A stretch of DNA of 64,000 nt, from assembly GCA_015179025.1 (NCBI GenBank), contig WHUX01000058.1:186001-250000 (forward strand), written 5' to 3'. Under the pieces are notes generated by a model, which did no database searches, was not told the origin of the DNA, and saw only the letters and a list, made by a program, of their open reading frames with translations. The position numbers and the translations under genes were made by a program. The stretch's first letter is position 1. Every line of letters starts with the position of its first letter. This DNA is from Terfezia claveryi. Its lineage: Eukaryota; Ascomycota; Pezizomycetes; Pezizales; Pezizaceae. Of the stretch, positions 1 through 12,341 are shown piece after piece.

Positions 1-1707
1 TTGAAGCAGTCGACAACGTGCCCTAACAACGGTGCAACTTTAGTCAACTCATATAGTAACCCGTTTGGCGTATTAACCTTGATAACACAACTTCACGGAC
101 TTCAGCTTTAATGGACGGAGCCAGAAGGTAAATAGTTCGAAACCATGTGGTGGATATAATCTAAATATAGCAATAAACTTCCCAACAAACAGTAAATACA
201 GCTCTTTTACCAAGAGCCCCCTATTGTAGACCCACTATCCACTCCTTAACACAGCTCCCAGAGCCTGTCTTCAATACTGCCAGCTTTGTCGATCCTGAGC
301 AGTTCCTGTAGCGTCAACTCCTCTCAAGTCTTGTGATCTTGGTGGCTGCACCCATGCATTGCTTCCTAGTTCCCACTTGCTATGCCTGTCGCCTTTCTTT
401 TCCTACTCTCCAATACACTCAAAAGTCCATGTGTTCTGCTAATTAAAGCCCAACACAATATATTTACTAAATTACCTATCCAGGTGGGGCATGCCAGATA
501 TGCTTGCAAGCATAAGCTGCACCGTAACCGCCAAGCATAGGTATCGAGATACTCACCTTGAAGTAAACTTTAATAGGGGACGATATAGAGAAGCACACAA
601 AATAGGAGCCAGAAATGGTTCAGATTGATCTTCCCTTCTGGCATACATATCGCCTCTCTAGGCTTTCTCTCGAAACCATTGCCTGACTGAGCATGGTACA
701 GGATGCCCACTCAAGAATGAACGAAGGGTCTCAAGTCTGCCTCTGATCTCGTCACAACCGACGCCATTCCTTAACAATCTTTGACAATGACATATATCTG
801 GGGTAATTTATGGGTATTCATTGATCTCCGCTTTTTGATGAGGTAAAATTCTAAAGGCTCGTTGACATTGCCGCTGTTAGAGAGAGTAGGAAATTGTACA
901 ACTGAGCACGTTGGAAAGTAGTAGAAAGCAGTTTGTATTGACAGCGCACTACCAATTGCAGAAACAATGGCCTCGATTCGGTCAGATGGTGCCCCATAGT
1001 CCAGTAGGGACGTAGCAAGTTCCAGAATAACATTTTTGATGTGCCCAACGCTCCTCCGAAGTTTGTCTTGAAGTTTCCGTTATTGTCTTTTGGGCTAGCT
1101 GAATTAGCAAAAATAGCACACATGAGGTGACATTGACCTACCCTCGGAGTTGACCATCTCCTCTCCCTCTTCTGTCTTTCGTTTTCCTTGCCCCGAGCCC
1201 TGTCTCAGTTGGCTGTCAACAGGAAACCATCGGCACATTACATGAGCCGGCCATTCCAGGTTGGAAAAACCCTAGCTAAAACCTTACGCATCTGATAATT
1301 TAATACCATGGATTCTGCTCTCCAGGACGCTGGGAGTAGCCGAAGCTCAAACCTACACATGCACACGTAGAGAAATAGATTGCATAGACCAACAGTGTAG
1401 AACTGCAGTATTGATTTATCACCAATCTTAACAAATGAAGGCAGGAAGTAGAGTAGGGGAAAGTAGGAGTGAGAAAGCAAAGAAACAAAGACACAGGTAT
1501 ATAACATTCCGTTTCTGGTTCATGCTGAGGTATAAAAATCACGAAAAGTATTCGTGAAGGAATAAAATCAAAGAGCTCCATGATTGATGGATGTATGCAA
1601 TCCCGATAGGGAAGGAAATTAGAACATCCTAATAATAGCAGAAGAAAACAATGCAACAAAGGTACAAGGGCGTGGCCGCGGGAATACTAATTTACCTAGC
1701 CTCTGTT
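1..1707. other. intergenic, no gene seen
   Basis: No reading frame here has coding character: the open frames are short, overlap each other and lack sensible starts. I see no RNA gene or clear repeat. It lies downstream of the minus-strand gene that ends at 1708. Confidence 0.6.
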
Positions 1708-3405
1708 TCAACAGTCCTTGATGGTAACAATTTCTAAGCCTTTAAGTTCACAAAATTCTTCAACTCTCCCCCGACAAACAGTAGAATCCACCATCAGCGG
1801 CCTCGCTATCAAATAATTAGCCATCAAATAATTTCGAAAAGAACTCAAACGAATGAGCTAACCTGCGTCATCAATGCCAATGGTCTCGCGTTCTCCTAAA
1901 TTTGGACAGACCCAAAATTCCAGCTCGCCATTAAAGCCGACCCATGTTGCTTCAAATACATCCCACAGCCTTTCTATGTGTGCCGCGCCCTCTGAAGGCC
2001 ATTCTTGAGCCAATGGGACCCGCTGCAGGCAGAGTCTGTCATGTTTTTCACGGTCATTTTTAAACTCCCAACGATTTCCATCATAATCCTCTAAAACACC
2101 TTGTTCCAGCTCAAAGATTGCTGCCGTAGGATATCTCCCGACCAGCGTCGAATAGCAGTATTCCCTCCAAGTTCCACCCAGTGGCCTTTCAATTGGAAGA
2201 GGAACCAACACGAATGGCGCCTCAAGAGTATTTAGGGAACTTTGAAATCGCGGAACTGCTTTCTGATCAATATGACCATTTACCGAGGTACGCGTTGCCA
2301 AGTCCAGATATGCCCAGGACCCGTTGGTACGATACCACTCCGTCGGGCCAGCATAAGTTGACCAATAGTAAGAGGTTGGCTTTGGTTTTTGTGGCTCCAG
2401 TGTTACTGGATAAGTGGCCGTCACTTTGGGATATGATGGGCCCCCTTCGTTGTTCCCATTACTGAGACGGCTGGGCTCGGAAGACGACGGGCTCCTTTTG
2501 GTGCCTCTGAGGGTTCCCAGAAAAGTCTCTCGCGTTGATCGTGGATATGCTGGCTCCAATGGCGTTCTCGGGTCTCTCTCATTATTTAGGAGGCGAAAAT
2601 GGGCTTCCCTTGTTGGAGTTGGTGCTGGGCAGTGATCTTCTTTTGGATAGCCAAATGCACAGGTAGCTACAGATAAAGTTCCATTCACTGTGAAGGTATG
2701 CCCAGGAAAGTTGGAGTTATGATTGATAAAAGGTGTATAAGTTGTATCTGCAAGCCTTTTTGGTGGCCATTCACCAGATATCCAACTTAATGTGCGATAA
2801 CGTGGATGCGGAAGCTCTTGGCTTGTGATGGGGCCCCATGTCATAGAGGGACGTGTGTAGCTGGGAGTGGGCAAGTTGAGTTCTGTCCAGCGCGGCGTGA
2901 GATGGTACATGGAGCTTATTCTCGCTTCAAGTGAAGCCGCCTCATCCATCACCACGGTAGCTCCAGCTTCCAAAAGGTGGGGAGTGAAGAGATACCAGCC
3001 TTCTCGGGAGTATTTTGAGCCCAGTGTCGCAGAAATAGGTGGGGCCGTCGTGTGCTGGGGCCATGTTTGCCACCAGTTTTCAGGTTTATGGGTGGGTACC
3101 TCTGTAAGCTCTGCCCTTGGAGCTGTATGCCACCACCATGCCTTCTGGACAACGTCGTTAAGGGTGAGATCGAGCGTTGAGGTTGGTACAGACATAGCGG
3201 CATTGTGCCCCGTCCGTGCTTCAGACTGTTCAGCCGTTTGAAGTTCAATCTCAGGCTCAGGGTAATATGAAGATGGGGCACCTGTAGGGCTGGCACCAGC
3301 ACATTGTAGAAGGAGAAATGGAATGTGTAAACCAATGCTGGCCAACAGCTGCAACAAACGGCCCGGCCGTCTATCGAAGATTCTGACAATCATGTACACA
3401 ACCAT
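1708..3405 (-). CDS. predicted secreted protein of unknown function, two exons
   Basis: Seen: an ATG at 3405 opens a 1543-nt first exon. The frame would stop at 1858, but GTTAGC at 1862 is a plausible donor. Splicing 1806-1862 (57 nt, branch GGCTAAT, ending GATAG) gives a 98-nt second exon ending TGA at 1708 and adds 'VCRGRVEEFCELKG', about 546 residues in all. The N-terminus (RLLQLLASIGLHIPFLLLQ, then AGA-SPTG) looks like a signal peptide; M5 is an alternative start. The body is rich in Pro, Thr, Trp and Tyr with several N-x-S/T sites, and Cys are sparse until the C-terminal third. Inferred: an extracellular or wall-associated glycoprotein. I do not recognise a domain. It is divergent from the gene at 4232, about 0.8 kb away. 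Confidence 0.7.
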
Positions 3406-4231
3406 GGTGAGACGATCTCGTTCGGGGTATCAAGTATAGTATCTGAGGTATCTGAGGGTACAGTGCAATGGAAAACGCCACAAGATTTGTCCGTCTGAAC
3501 CTCCTATTCAGGTATTCCAATAGGGAGCCTCTGTCCAAAGGGTGGGACTCGCAACTTGAAGAAGGTCGACAATGCGAGAGTCTCATTGGTGCTGAGACCA
3601 ACTGGGCCTAGATACAACCGAGGCTGACCTATTACAGGCTAGACCTATTGACTACTAAGTACTTATGTGCCTATTGATACTGCTTGCCATTGTAGTCTGG
3701 TTTGCCATTGTCGGAGAGATCTGGCGACGAACTACCTGTTTATTATTCAGGCTGCATCAAGGCTGGGCTACTAGTTTCTTACCAGGCTCACACCTCTGCA
3801 TACTTCATCCACACAATGGCTGCATCACCGATGCTCAATAGCCACCGTAGCATTCGAGAGCGACCCAGGTACTACGAGGCAGATTCCATGCCCCACAAAA
3901 GATTTCTATTGACAGAAAATTAGAACTGCTAATCGCCAGCGGGAGGCTGAACAAACGACCTATCTACTGTACCGTCTGTACGTACGTAACTAGGCTCACA
4001 CGACTGCCACTGATCTGATTGAGGTGCTCTTCCCGCGGCTTGTGCATGATTTGCCACGACCATATAACCTTCACCGTCCAGGCTCCCAGGACCCTGGATA
4101 CTTGGATACTTGGATACTTGTATAAACCTTCTCACTGCAGCTGCTTTGATACACGCATGCACTTCGTTCGAAACGATACTCCTTCCACAATCAACATCTA
4201 TTACTAGCTTTAACATTCAATACGCAGTAGT
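3406..4231. promoter_or_regulatory. divergent intergenic region with TATA-like box and 8-bp repeats
   Basis: This separates two divergent genes and should hold both promoters. A TATAAA at 4121-4126 lies about 110 bp before the ATG at 4232, directly after three tandem GGATACTT units (about 4095-4120). A TAGTCTGG transposon-end motif lies at 3693. No gene is evident. Confidence 0.4.
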
Positions 4232-5411
4232 ATGGAGACTCGGGCCCGTTCCAGGGCTGCATTAGCCGGCCCCAGTAAAGCACTACAAGAAGAACCCCAG
4301 ACCGTACTCAGATCCAATTCAAACGATAAAGCGGTGTACACTCTTAAATACGAGCTCGGGCTCCCGAATAGGGCATGCTCGTCCATATTAAACGACATTT
4401 CGCAGGGTGTCAATTGGTCAGAGAACACAGGTGAGTCCTCAGGCGAAGATTCGTCCGGGAGAACTGCAAGAAGAGAGGCCCTAGCATCGGCGCTGGCGGA
4501 TCGCCTATACGGAGAGTACATATCCGACACGGAATTAGAAGAAAGGATTAGTTTTGAAAGGTCTGAACTTTAATCCCTGACGAGTATTTTAGTGAATGGC
4601 TGCATTCAGATGGACTAACACATTCGACAGGTGGAACGAGGAACTCGACGAAATAATCTGGAGATTTTTCATAGGCGGTACGGTGAATTGGTTCACTAGT
4701 GGTCACCAGAGCCAGCTGCAGCGGTTAACCATCCGCACCAAGGACAACTGCCTACCCCAGAATCCGTCTACTGCACACAGCCCAACCTCGGTTGTTCCAA
4801 TGAAGCGTACCACCGAACAATCACACGTTGTGCTAGGGGAAGAGATTCGAGATTCCCCGCCCCGGCTTCGCCCCCGGCGTGCACAAAGATACCGAGACCC
4901 AGATACGCCATCCGCGAGCCCCCCACCAGCCTTCGAGGCCCCCCACAAGGAATCCAGCGGCAGAACGGCCCGCCAACCTGCAAGAAAAACAACTAACAAC
5001 CAAAATCACCGAACCAATTCCCGCTCGAGTTCAGTCGAGCTTGTGGAAGATAAATACGCCAAAATCATCGAGCGACTCTGTATACACATTGACATCCGCA
5101 CTGTCCGCCGAGAAATCAGTTGTTATCTCTGGCTTGGCTTTGTGCCAAACATCAACCAATTCCTCTTGCGGGTCAAGAGGACGAGCAATCTTGCATTTGA
5201 ATATGTGGATGTTGTGAAGGTGCAAATTCTTAACAGCAACGACCCAGAACAATGGTTGGATGTGGATCCTCGCTCGAGGGGTTTTGCAAAGACCAAAACG
5301 ATTGTGGGCTCTGAAGTTCCGGATTTTCGGGATTTGTTGGTGGAGAATTTAATTAGGAGACCGGGGAAGGTGTATGATGGAAAGATGAATATAATGGTCA
5401 ATATTGAGTAG
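4232..5411 (+). CDS. hypothetical protein, two exons, disordered middle
   Basis: Seen: exon 1 is 4232-4560 and exon 2 is 4631-5411. The 70-nt intron begins GTCTGA and ends with a textbook branch and acceptor (ACTAACA, then TTCGACAG). Joining them keeps the frame (..ERISFER-WNEELDEI..) and gives about 369 residues. Residues ~1-110 are polar (GESSGEDSSGR). A short Trp/Phe-rich block (EIIWRFFIGGTVNWF) follows, then a Pro/Arg/Ser-rich disordered stretch. The C-terminal ~125 residues (from VEDKYAKIIERLC) are well mixed and probably folded. Without the intron, exon 1 stops at 4573. No family recognised. TATA-like box at 4121. Confidence 0.7.
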
Positions 5412-6153
5412 GGCTATGGGAGTTTGGCTACTTATACTTTCCTGAACGGATACCCTTGCAGTCATAATCATGATGAGACAAATGTTTTGTTGTAAACCTC
5501 ATATTTCAGTTTGGTTTGGTACATGATAACCAGCGATGTTAACCCCAACATAGGTCTAACCCCGGGTGATCCCTTGCCTTCACGCTCTCTTTTAGTCACT
5601 TTCTTGTCCAAGGCAGATTTCTGTTTCTTGTCTTCAAATTCGGCGATCATAGCGCCCATAGTTCTTTAAGTTCTGGGCCTCTATGGTTGAATTGCAAAGA
5701 GTAAGGTAGGTACAATACTTGTTTGAGGCGCTTCTAGCATTGTCTTGGGATTGTTTTTCTTTGAAGCTCAGGGATAGCCTCTTGTGTACTCATATTCTAG
5801 TATATTTACTACATAGATGATCCATAGGTCCCTTGCTGTTTCAACTAGGTAGCCCTGTTTACTTCGGCAAGTTGTTTCAGAGGAGTTCTTAATAAGCAAT
5901 TTGGAATTTGCATTCGGCGGTTTTTTTCAGTCTTAGTATCGTTGTCTCCATGTACAGTACACGTAATTTCATGGGCTAATCTATTGATATACCTAATGCA
6001 CTGTGAACATATGTCGAGAATCCGTAATGAATTCATTGATGCATACACGAAGAGAAATGTCATAATGCACACAACCCCGTATCCGTACTTTGAATTTGAA
6101 GAAAGATTATGCGCAACGATATGAGATATTTGAGACATAGTGAAACAATATAA
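5412..6153. other. intergenic, nothing distinct
   Basis: This lies between the 3' end of the two-exon gene and the tRNA. It is AT-rich with no coding-like frame or repeat that I can see. Confidence 0.5.
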
Positions 6154-6270
6154 GCCCGTTTGGCGCAATGGTAGCGCGTCGCCCTCCTACAAGGGTCAGT
6201 TCAAACTTTGGTTTGTAAGTTGCCTTTAGTTCACAGGCGAAGGTTGCGGGTTCGATCCCCGTGATGGGTG
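6154..6270 (+). tRNA. tRNA-Arg (anticodon CCT) with intron
   Basis: Seen: acceptor GCCCGTT (6154-6160) pairs with GATGGGT (6263-6269) using G-U pairs, with discriminator G6270. The D arm is GCGC-AATGGTA-GCGC. The anticodon stem TCGCC (6179-6183) pairs with GGCGA (6236-6240). The loop is CTCCTA with anticodon CCT at 6186-6188. The T arm is GCGGG-TTCGATC-CCCGT. A 45-nt intron (6190-6234) follows position 37, the canonical site in eukaryotic nuclear tRNA genes. A T-rich Pol III terminator (CTTTTCTTTTTTTC) follows at 6271. It decodes AGG. Confidence 0.95.
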
Positions 6271-7096
6271 CTTTTCTTTTTTTCGACTTTGCTTTTTTTC
6301 TGAAACACATGTATAACATTAACCGTACCGTACCTACAGTACCTACCACTTGTGCAGCTAACTACCGAGTATCTGCATATGTATTCAGGTGCATATCTCG
6401 AGATCAAGTGCATGTATGTTTTTCATATTTTTCATTGTACCAACCAGATGTTTCCAAACATGATAAATGAATGGTAAGGACTAGGAAGTTACCATCCCAC
6501 ATCTGACTTCTTTCCCCACGATCAGCCCCCTCTGTAACTGCGCCAAACAAAGCCTTGGTCGATCATGACATGCATTGCAAAGAGGCACTTTGCACAGCGA
6601 TTATATCTGCCAAGTCTCTTGCAGCATAACCCAAAGCCTGACAATCCATGGGTATTGCGGGTACAGCCTTGCCTCAAGAACATGGCGGCTATACTTAACT
6701 AGAATACTGCTACCCATAACTGCAATGTGGATATAGCCTCACATTAGGAACTGCTGTGCGTAGCCGCTATAGTGTTCCTCTTTGACGCCCATCGTGGCGT
6801 GTCTCGCCCCAATCCGGTAATCGTAATTGGCTTATTTGGCAGTTAGATACCGATACCTGCAAATGTAAATCGACATCACTTTTGCATAAATTTACTGTGT
6901 GCCTGGTAAGGTACGCAGATGCTTCAACTAGTCGAAGCAGGGGGCTTTATAGAATGATATCAGAAGGATCTTGATGCAAGAAGCACCAATTCTGTATCAA
7001 TCATACCCAGGTATTCTGATATATATGCTCATTAAGGGTTTTTGAAAGTCTCGGTGGGGAATTTCAATGCCGGAGCCTGCTGTCTCATAAGCGCAA
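6271..7096. other. intergenic after the tRNA, nothing distinct
   Basis: The tRNA terminator T-run is followed by unstructured sequence with no convincing gene or repeat. Confidence 0.5.
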
Positions 7097-7789
7097 TTAC
7101 CGTTCCCTATATAACGAACTACAACTCACCATCCTCCCTACACAATCCTTGCAGACACAAGCCCGGCCAAAGGTGCATGCCAAATGACGAAAGCAATGTC
7201 TGCAAACCCTGACAATGACACGCATTCCAGGTAATCCATATATGCATGCAAGGAGCCGCCGGGGGTTGTCCGAGGTCGATGTAATGTAGCAATTAGAAAT
7301 CTCGTAATTAAAGTTAGCTGTACATACCCGCTGCAAACATTCCCAATCCGAGCACCCTAAGTCCCTTCTGCCTTCTTTTATCGGGCAAGATTCAAGTGGG
7401 TAAATTCGCAAGCCTCTGGCACTTCCGGACGTTGGATGTCTCGCGATATTGCTCGAATAGGGAAGCAGTGAGGCCTGCAAACAGGCGCACTCATGTAGCA
7501 AAACGGATAACATCTCGAATGCAGGAATCCTATGAATGAGCAGTAAGGGCCGGGACAGGCATGTAATAGAAAGGACTATAGGATGTACGAAACTTAATTC
7601 CTGCAACATATATACCTTCATGGCATACCCATCATTAGGAATGCCAGCGCTGTTATCTATAGCCTGAGATATACTCCACCGACCCACCCACAAGCCTTCC
7701 CGTCGGAAACGCAAGAAGTCTATACGGTAGCTTCTGTAGTCCGTTTCCATCAGCACCACGTCAAAACAGCAGTAATAATAACACATCAA
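7097..7789 (-). CDS. doubtful Cys-rich open frame
   Basis: Seen: a 230-codon minus-strand frame with ATG at 7789. Its last third is Cys-rich (VCRHCFRHLACTFGRACVC) and its middle looks protein-like (YPLESCPIKEGRRDLGCSDW). A good donor (GTATGT after CTGCAGCGG, read on the minus strand) lies inside the frame, so if a gene is here it may be spliced and end differently. No family recognised. It could be a chance frame; I include it because of the Cys clusters and its divergent position to the small ORF at 7958. Confidence 0.25.
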   Translation of the reverse strand: MMCYYYCCFDVVLMETDYRSYRIDFLRFRREGLWVGRWSISQAIDNSAGIPNDGYAMKVYMLQELSFVHPIVLSITCLSRPLLLIHRIPAFEMLSVLLHECACLQASLLPYSSNIARHPTSGSARGLRIYPLESCPIKEGRRDLGCSDWECLQRVCTANFNYEISNCYITSTSDNPRRLLACIYGLPGMRVIVRVCRHCFRHLACTFGRACVCKDCVGRMVSCSSLYRER

Positions 7790-7957
7790 TCAAATCACAA
7801 AAGTAGTCCACTCTCACCTGGAGGTTTCTCCCAGTTTCTGTAAAAGAAACTTCAGCCCAACCCACGATCAAACCTCCAATATCATAATTTGATCTCACAG
7901 CTCCCAATATACCTATATTTACCTCCCCCCATTATACCCAACGAAGGGGAAACGGAA

Positions 7958-8158
7958 ATGTGCCACTTCACTCTCTCCATTCACCCCTGCGGCGACAGCT
8001 ACATCAACAGAACCTCCCTTTGCTCTAACGGAGCAAAATGCACAATCTTTGAAGTAGTAAGGACTGAAACCAGCAGCTTCGATTGCTTCCAGTGCCGGAG
8101 GAGCCCAAAGAGGCGTATGCTACCAGCAAAGTCGAGGGGGATCTTTGCTCCCTCATAA
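7958..8158 (+). CDS. small Cys-containing hypothetical protein
   Basis: Seen: ATG at 7958 and TAA ending at 8158, 66 residues, beginning MCHFTLSIHPCG with further Cys in SLCSNGAKC and FDCFQC. Small fungal proteins opening with MC..., a CG pair and scattered CxxC are common and of unknown role, which is the only reason for the call. The frame is open 23 codons further upstream without an ATG. An internal GTAAGG near 8059 could be a donor, so the 3' structure is uncertain. Confidence 0.4.
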   Translation: MCHFTLSIHPCGDSYINRTSLCSNGAKCTIFEVVRTETSSFDCFQCRRSPKRRMLPAKSRGIFAPS

Positions 8159-9732
8159 GTAATTCGAAGGACAACGAAGTGAGAGGGCAGCTGTGAAGCC
8201 CACCTACCACCTCGAGTCATCAAAACACCTTCGGTACCATAATTCACCCAGATGGCGTGCTTCTTTGGGACTCAGGGTCTCTTCATCTGATGTTTTTCCT
8301 GTCATTGTTCTCCTACTGCTCGTCTTGTTTTCGTGGGGTTTCAATTGATTCATCCCTACTTATAGCCCACGTTAGTCTCTTTTCTGTTCTTGCATCCAAA
8401 GCCAGGGGATATATAAATTTACAGCATATTTGCAGCGCACAAAATACTTGTCTTGCCTTTTTTTGGTTTCCTTTGAGGACTTCGTCATGTATTTCCTCTA
8501 TTTGCCTCCTATATTTCACGGATATCGGTTTGAGGAAATAATGAAATACACATGCCATAGAGCTATCCTTCTTTGATAGTGACCGTAAAGGGTATCAGTG
8601 TTTATGTCTGGTTTAAGTTCCAGGCTCACAAACTACAACAAACGAAATGGTAGTATAAGAGATGAACTGCAACTGAACCCACTGCATACGAAGTGAATTA
8701 TCATGGGTTGATGTACAAAATGTTAATTGATTGGAACTTAGAGCTGGGTTAGGTGCGGTGGAAGAGAGGGGGTATTGGGGCTGAGGCCAGTCTTATAATT
8801 ATGTGGTAGAGTGGGTGTTCATATTGAAGGGAGAGTCTGTCGGACCAGGGAATAGGTAGGAAAGCTGCCGGGAACAATGAATTCATTCCGCCATTTATAC
8901 CCGTATCATGTACTTACTGTATATAGCTCAGTGAGCGGGTTGTGCCAGCCAGACTATTGGAGGTATAAGCGGGCCAAAGTGTAGCTGTAGCTAAGAATAA
9001 TGATGTGCAAAGTGTGTGCAGTTTCTAAGCCGCTAAAGCTAGAATGTGACCTCTCCGGTTGGAGCCGCTGAATAAGCAGCTTCCAAGATTCACTGGATAA
9101 CCACTGATGGATGGGCTATCCCACTGAAGAGGGGATTGTGCCAACCAGACTAAGAAATTGCATAGTTGGATAAAGGGGTGATCAGAACCACTGCAAACAG
9201 TAGGCATCCAAGATGCATTGGTATGGATTAGCTGGCTTTGGGGGAAGAGGAGTAGAGGTAGTTGTAGTTGCTTGAGGGGGTGGGGAGGTTTAGTCTGGTT
9301 GCACTACCTCCACAGAGGGGCATCTTGTAGGCTAAACCCTGGTGGAGACATCCTAGCATCTATTTTTTTTTAGTCTGGTTGGCACATCTTTTTTTAACCA
9401 GACTATATTTTTTTCTACATAGAGGACATTTCAGGGTAACCAACTCTATCTTCATGCCAATAGGCTTAAAAGATTCAGCTTTGTGTTCGGGGGCTACTGA
9501 AACAGTTCTACGTCTCAGCTGCTGTATTTAACCGTAGCGAGACTGTATTTAACCTCGATGGTAACTGCTCTAATTCTAACATAGCTCTTTTCAAGCTCTA
9601 ATCGTTTCCCGGTGACGTATACTATTTACTGGCTCAGAACTATTGTTAGTCTAGTTGACTACTGCCGGTGGTCCACAACCCCGATAAGCATTTTCAAACC
9701 TCCAATCATATTCCCGCTCCTCCTATCCTGCC
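8159..9732. other. intergenic with four transposon-end motifs
   Basis: No gene seen. Transposon-end motifs occur at about 8943-8955 (minus sense), 9129-9152 (GAGGGGATTGTGCCAACCAG plus ACTA), 9291-9300 and 9371-9405. This is probably the eroded remains of insertions upstream of the F-box-like gene. Confidence 0.5.
9371..9405. repeat. 35-bp inverted repeat of the TAGTCTGGTT motif
   Basis: TAGTCTGGTT at 9371-9380 is mirrored perfectly by AACCAGACTA ending at about 9405, with a GGCACATC-plus-T-run spacer. It looks like two transposon ends left by an internal deletion. A TTCAGGGTAACC motif (second recurrent family) follows at 9430. Confidence 0.55.
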
Positions 9733-10617
9733 ATGGATCGTATCCAGCACCAATTCCTCATGCCTTTCCAAGCTACCTCTTCCACTTCCACTTTCACTCC
9801 CACGCCCACACCTAGCTCTCCAGAACAGCTAGTTCGTCTCTTATCCATCTACCCAATCCTACAAGCCATCCTCTCATACAGCCATCGCTCAAATATCATC
9901 AATTTGGCCTCGACCTGTCGCACCGTCCATTCAACTCTTACCACCAACGTCGGCCCACTATGCAAACCATTCCCCAGGTGTGCAGAGAGCGTGAAGCCCT
10001 GTACTCTATGCCAAACGCTCGTGTGCAATGACTGCGGACAGGAGACATTCGAACTGCAAAAACCAGCCGAGCAAATGTCTGATTATAGATATCCGTATGC
10101 TCTAGTTTGTGGACGTACACCGGCATCGAGGGAGGAGATATCAGTGCTTTTGCAACAGGTGTACTACAGGTGGGGGCTTGGACTAATAAAGCAAAGGATC
10201 GAACACAATTACTTCTGCGAATTGTGTTTCCCAAAACACCTGCCAAACATGGGCAAAGCGGTGTCGGAAGACAGGCCAGAGTGGGTCGGGCAAGACATGA
10301 TAGACATCGAGAGAGTACTGAACAGGACAATGTTCAAGGCGACGTGGCGTATACTCAGTGTAATGGACTTGAAGTGGGAGGATTTGCCACACGCCGACGA
10401 TACATGTACGTGCGGCAGATTCAACACAGGATGTGAGGCTTCGCTGCATCTTGTGAGAACTGAGAGTCTGCCGGTGGAAAGTGAATTGGCGGCATTCGTG
10501 TGGTTGCCGCTGAGAGTACGCAGTGGTGTCCCTGATATGCAAGCAAAGGTTCCAATCTATGTCCTGGATATGTCACCCGAGGGAGGGGAAGCCGGAGGAA
10601 GTGGAGTTTGTAGCTAG
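9733..10617 (+). CDS. F-box-like, Cys-rich (zinc-binding-like) protein
   Basis: Seen: a single-exon frame, ATG at 9733, TAG ending at 10617, 294 residues. After a Ser/Thr/Pro N-terminus, residues ~30-75 (EQLVRLLSIYPILQAILSY, then NIINLASTCRTVH) resemble an F-box: hydrophobic helix, then 'LASTCRTVH'. Cys pairs follow: CTLCQTLVCNDCG near 90-105, FCELCF near 165, CTCGRFNTGC near 235. Known: fungal F-box proteins recruit substrates to SCF ubiquitin ligases through Skp1; a Cys-rich zinc-binding block after the F-box is common in ascomycete families of unknown substrate. Inferred: nuclear or cytosolic ubiquitin-ligase adaptor. I see no LRR or WD repeats. Confidence 0.75.
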   Translation: MDRIQHQFLMPFQATSSTSTFTPTPTPSSPEQLVRLLSIYPILQAILSYSHRSNIINLASTCRTVHSTLTTNVGPLCKPFPRCAESVKPCTLCQTLVCNDCGQETFELQKPAEQMSDYRYPYALVCGRTPASREEISVLLQQVYYRWGLGLIKQRIEHNYFCELCFPKHLPNMGKAVSEDRPEWVGQDMIDIERVLNRTMFKATWRILSVMDLKWEDLPHADDTCTCGRFNTGCEASLHLVRTESLPVESELAAFVWLPLRVRSGVPDMQAKVPIYVLDMSPEGGEAGGSGVCS

Positions 10618-12341
10618 CTGAGTGTATTTTTTTGTAGCCTCCCCCAACCAATCTCTTTCTGCCTTCCCGCTATGATTTTCTTGGGTCACTAGTCTGGTTA
10701 GATCTCAAACTATTGCGTTATATAAGTTAACCTCATGGCAAGTATACTGGGATAGGACTACTTAAGATACTTGCAGTGAAATAAAGATGATATCAGGTCT
10801 AAGCACTTTTTTGCCGACCACGCCGTCTCTTGTGCTCGTCGCAACTGCCTTCCATCTTCCAACACCCGCTCTTCTATCCACAACACCGCTACTTGATCTG
10901 GTCGCGACCGCCCTTCCTAGTCTTCTATCTCTTGCATCTCTACTACGTAGATCTCCCCTCCCTGTATTTTATCCACCGTAACCTCACCTCTTCTCCTATT
11001 GGGTCACGTATCATTGTTTCTTCACAATCCATGGTACTCTCAACCCCTCCTCCGCGGGTTGTGAGCTGCACCCTAAGACAGGTTTTCCGCGGTACCCTCA
11101 GCTCACTCTGAGGCTCAAGGAACCTGCAATGGCATACTTCGTCCCAGCAATGTAATGTTGAAAGTTGCGATGTGATATGTCAAGCAGGTTGTTGAACTGC
11201 CAGGAGGTGGGTGTCCGCTGTCGTAAATATGTTTCAGGGTCTGGTGGATGTTGTGGATAAGTTACTGATTGGCACCGTTTGCGCGCCTTGTGTATGTAGC
11301 TCCCAGTGTATTGGTGCGTTAGCTTATCAAAAGGAATGGATGATCGTCTTCGGAGTTTGTGAAACCCAAAGATTGGAGTTAGGAAGTTAATTGTTTAGGC
11401 AATTGTGTTGTAACCACAGCAACCCGACCATACCATGTGATTTTGTGCAGCTCATGGGCAATCAATTCATGCACATCAACATATATTGAAGCCAAACTTC
11501 CTCCATGATCCCTCCCATATGTTTCTCCTACAGTAATGCACATGGGCCCTCCCTTACTTCATCCAAGACACTACGATGCATTTACAATATTTCCCAAAGT
11601 TTGAGCCCATTTGGTTGGATATTGGCGGACCTCGCGGGGAATGGGAGGGAGATGTTGCTGGCCCGCCATCCTCCTTATGGAGGGTACGCGGCTTCGCCTA
11701 TTGCATATGTGGATTCTCTACCTCCCTTTACCAAGGGTGGATAATCAACCGATAATACAGATGCCCCTATGCAGCGTGGGAGAGTGCACAAGAGGATACT
11801 TTGGCGCCACCAACCTCTCCCTAATAGACCTTTCCTGTTCTCAGCCTACCAGTCTTGAAAATCCAGTAATACCCAAGACAGGAGCCTAGGCTCATGCAAT
11901 GCTATAATGCTAGATCAAGGGGGGGGGAGGAGGGGATGGGGGATTTAATTTAGGGATTGAAGACTTCGGGGTCAAGCTTGCTGGAGTTGCGCTATCTCTA
12001 CAGAGAATGCATGGGGATATAAATTCATACCTAAGTGAGCATCGCAGTCGGGAGCAGTGAGAGTTAATTGACCAATCACAACTGACGTATTTTCTCTACC
12101 AGAACTGTGGGACCACCACAAATTACAAAAAGGTGGGTCTCTTCTCGTATCATCTCGCACAATCTATACGACTATGCGACACAAACTTCGTGAGCTTTGA
12201 GAAGAATGTCATGGGTATATATAAGACTTCCTTATTGTAGGTGAGATTCCTCGACTCCTAGTGTTGAATACATTCGAACCCAAATTTACCGATTGTGCAT
12301 TACAATCGTTCACAGATTCTACCTATCCGTGAGCAGCCAAC
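10618..12341. other. intergenic, nothing coding
   Basis: Small open frames here are low in coding character. A TAGTCTGG motif lies at 10690. A G-rich run lies near 11920-11945. Confidence 0.45.

Noticed and set aside
6107..6413. Minus-strand frames reading '..GIEPATFACELK..' and '..GDRTRNLRL'
   Set aside because: They are antisense to the tRNA T arm and acceptor; this peptide pattern is a well-known artefact of tRNA genes.
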